Under the pieces are notes generated by a model, which saw nothing but the letters and a program-made list of their open reading frames with translations, did no database searches and had not been told where the DNA came from. This document shows positions 62,869-64,000 of a DNA stretch of 64,000 nucleotides, in pieces (position 1 is the first letter of the stretch; every line of letters begins with the position of its first letter). Source of the stretch: Agromyces italicus DSM 16388 (GTDB lineage: Bacteria > Actinomycetota > Actinomycetes > Actinomycetales > Microbacteriaceae); contig NZ_ATXF01000007.1 of assembly GCF_000421545.1 (NCBI RefSeq), positions 186,001-250,000 of the forward strand, read 5' to 3'. Both the position numbers and the translations under genes were made by a program.

Positions 62869-62902
62869 GTGCGGGCGTACGTAGTTCTACGTACGCCCGC
62901 AC
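62869..62902 (+). terminator. Terminator of the first chitinase gene
   Basis: GTGCGGGCGTACGTAG and its exact complement, separated by TT, start 5 bases after the stop. Confidence 0.75.
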
Positions 62903-63015
62903 GCGCTCTCCGGATCGTGTGGATCGTGCGGACGCCGAGCTGCGGCCGCTCTCCATAACGTGAGCATGTCCAAGGGCGCACGCGCCCGTTCAGTTCCCCT
63001 TCACCGAAGGACGCC

Positions 63016-64000
<985 letters not shown>

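Overview
The window reads as chromosomal DNA of a high-GC Gram-positive actinobacterium. GC-rich codon use, actinobacterial gene families (MarP protease, F420-type LLM oxidoreductase, sugar ABC importers without their own ATPase), many apparently leaderless genes and the constant use of the decamer GGATGCCTCG and its complement point to Microbacteriaceae, perhaps Agromyces-like. That placement is inference. No insertion sequence, integrase, prophage or CRISPR array was seen.

Layout. (1) 1-3554: end of an unknown gene, a YrdB-like membrane protein, purU, and an ECF sigma factor fused to a zinc-binding anti-sigma-like domain, membrane segments and an extracellular Ig-like tail. (2) 3942-13255: a leftward operon (SIS isomerase, ROK kinase, PfkB kinase, class II aldolase, DeoR regulator, NagA-type deacetylase) divergent from an ABC sugar importer; together this looks like a non-PTS N-acetylgalactosamine route via tagatose phosphates. 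(3) 13654-32072: two more ABC importers, a secreted sialidase-GH16 fusion, a cytoplasmic and a lipoprotein GH20 hexosaminidase, a cytoplasmic GH35 beta-galactosidase, and ROK and LacI regulators. (4) 32232-34636: a ZTP riboswitch ahead of glyA-folD. (5) 34696-39661: an orphan HsdR-N-like nuclease, a nonulosonic (sialic-type) acid cluster and a large palindromic repeat. (6) 39646-47057: carbonic anhydrase, APC permease, YbaK, a Cys-rich XRE regulator and a galK-galT / deoR-galM galactose locus. (7) 47060-57539: MarP, LLM oxidoreductase, a two-component system beside a membrane protein, a degenerate-looking tRNA-Lys with an HNH gene and a truncated SOS-type gene, an actinobacterial conserved protein, MerR plus transglutaminase, and a class IV aminotransferase-fold lyase. 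(8) 57662-64000: a large LuxR regulator and two GH18 chitinases, the second cut by the window end.

How it works together (inference). Sections 2, 3 and 6 form a near-complete path for a sialylated Gal/GalNAc/GlcNAc glycan such as a mucin O-glycan or ganglio-type chain. Secreted sialidase/GH16 and a GH20 lipoprotein trim the polymer. Three ABC systems import pieces. Cytoplasmic GH35 and GH20 release Gal and HexNAc. Gal goes through GalM/GalK/GalT, and GalNAc through ROK kinase, deacetylase, SIS isomerase, tagatose-6-P kinase and aldolase. Shared operator-like words tie the parts together: TGTGAACGCAAACATT before importer 2 and the GH35 gene, and CTATTAATAAA before the sialidase fusion and importer 3. 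No sialic acid catabolic genes were seen, but sialic-type acid synthesis genes are present. All numbers of residues and sites were read by eye; no database search was run.
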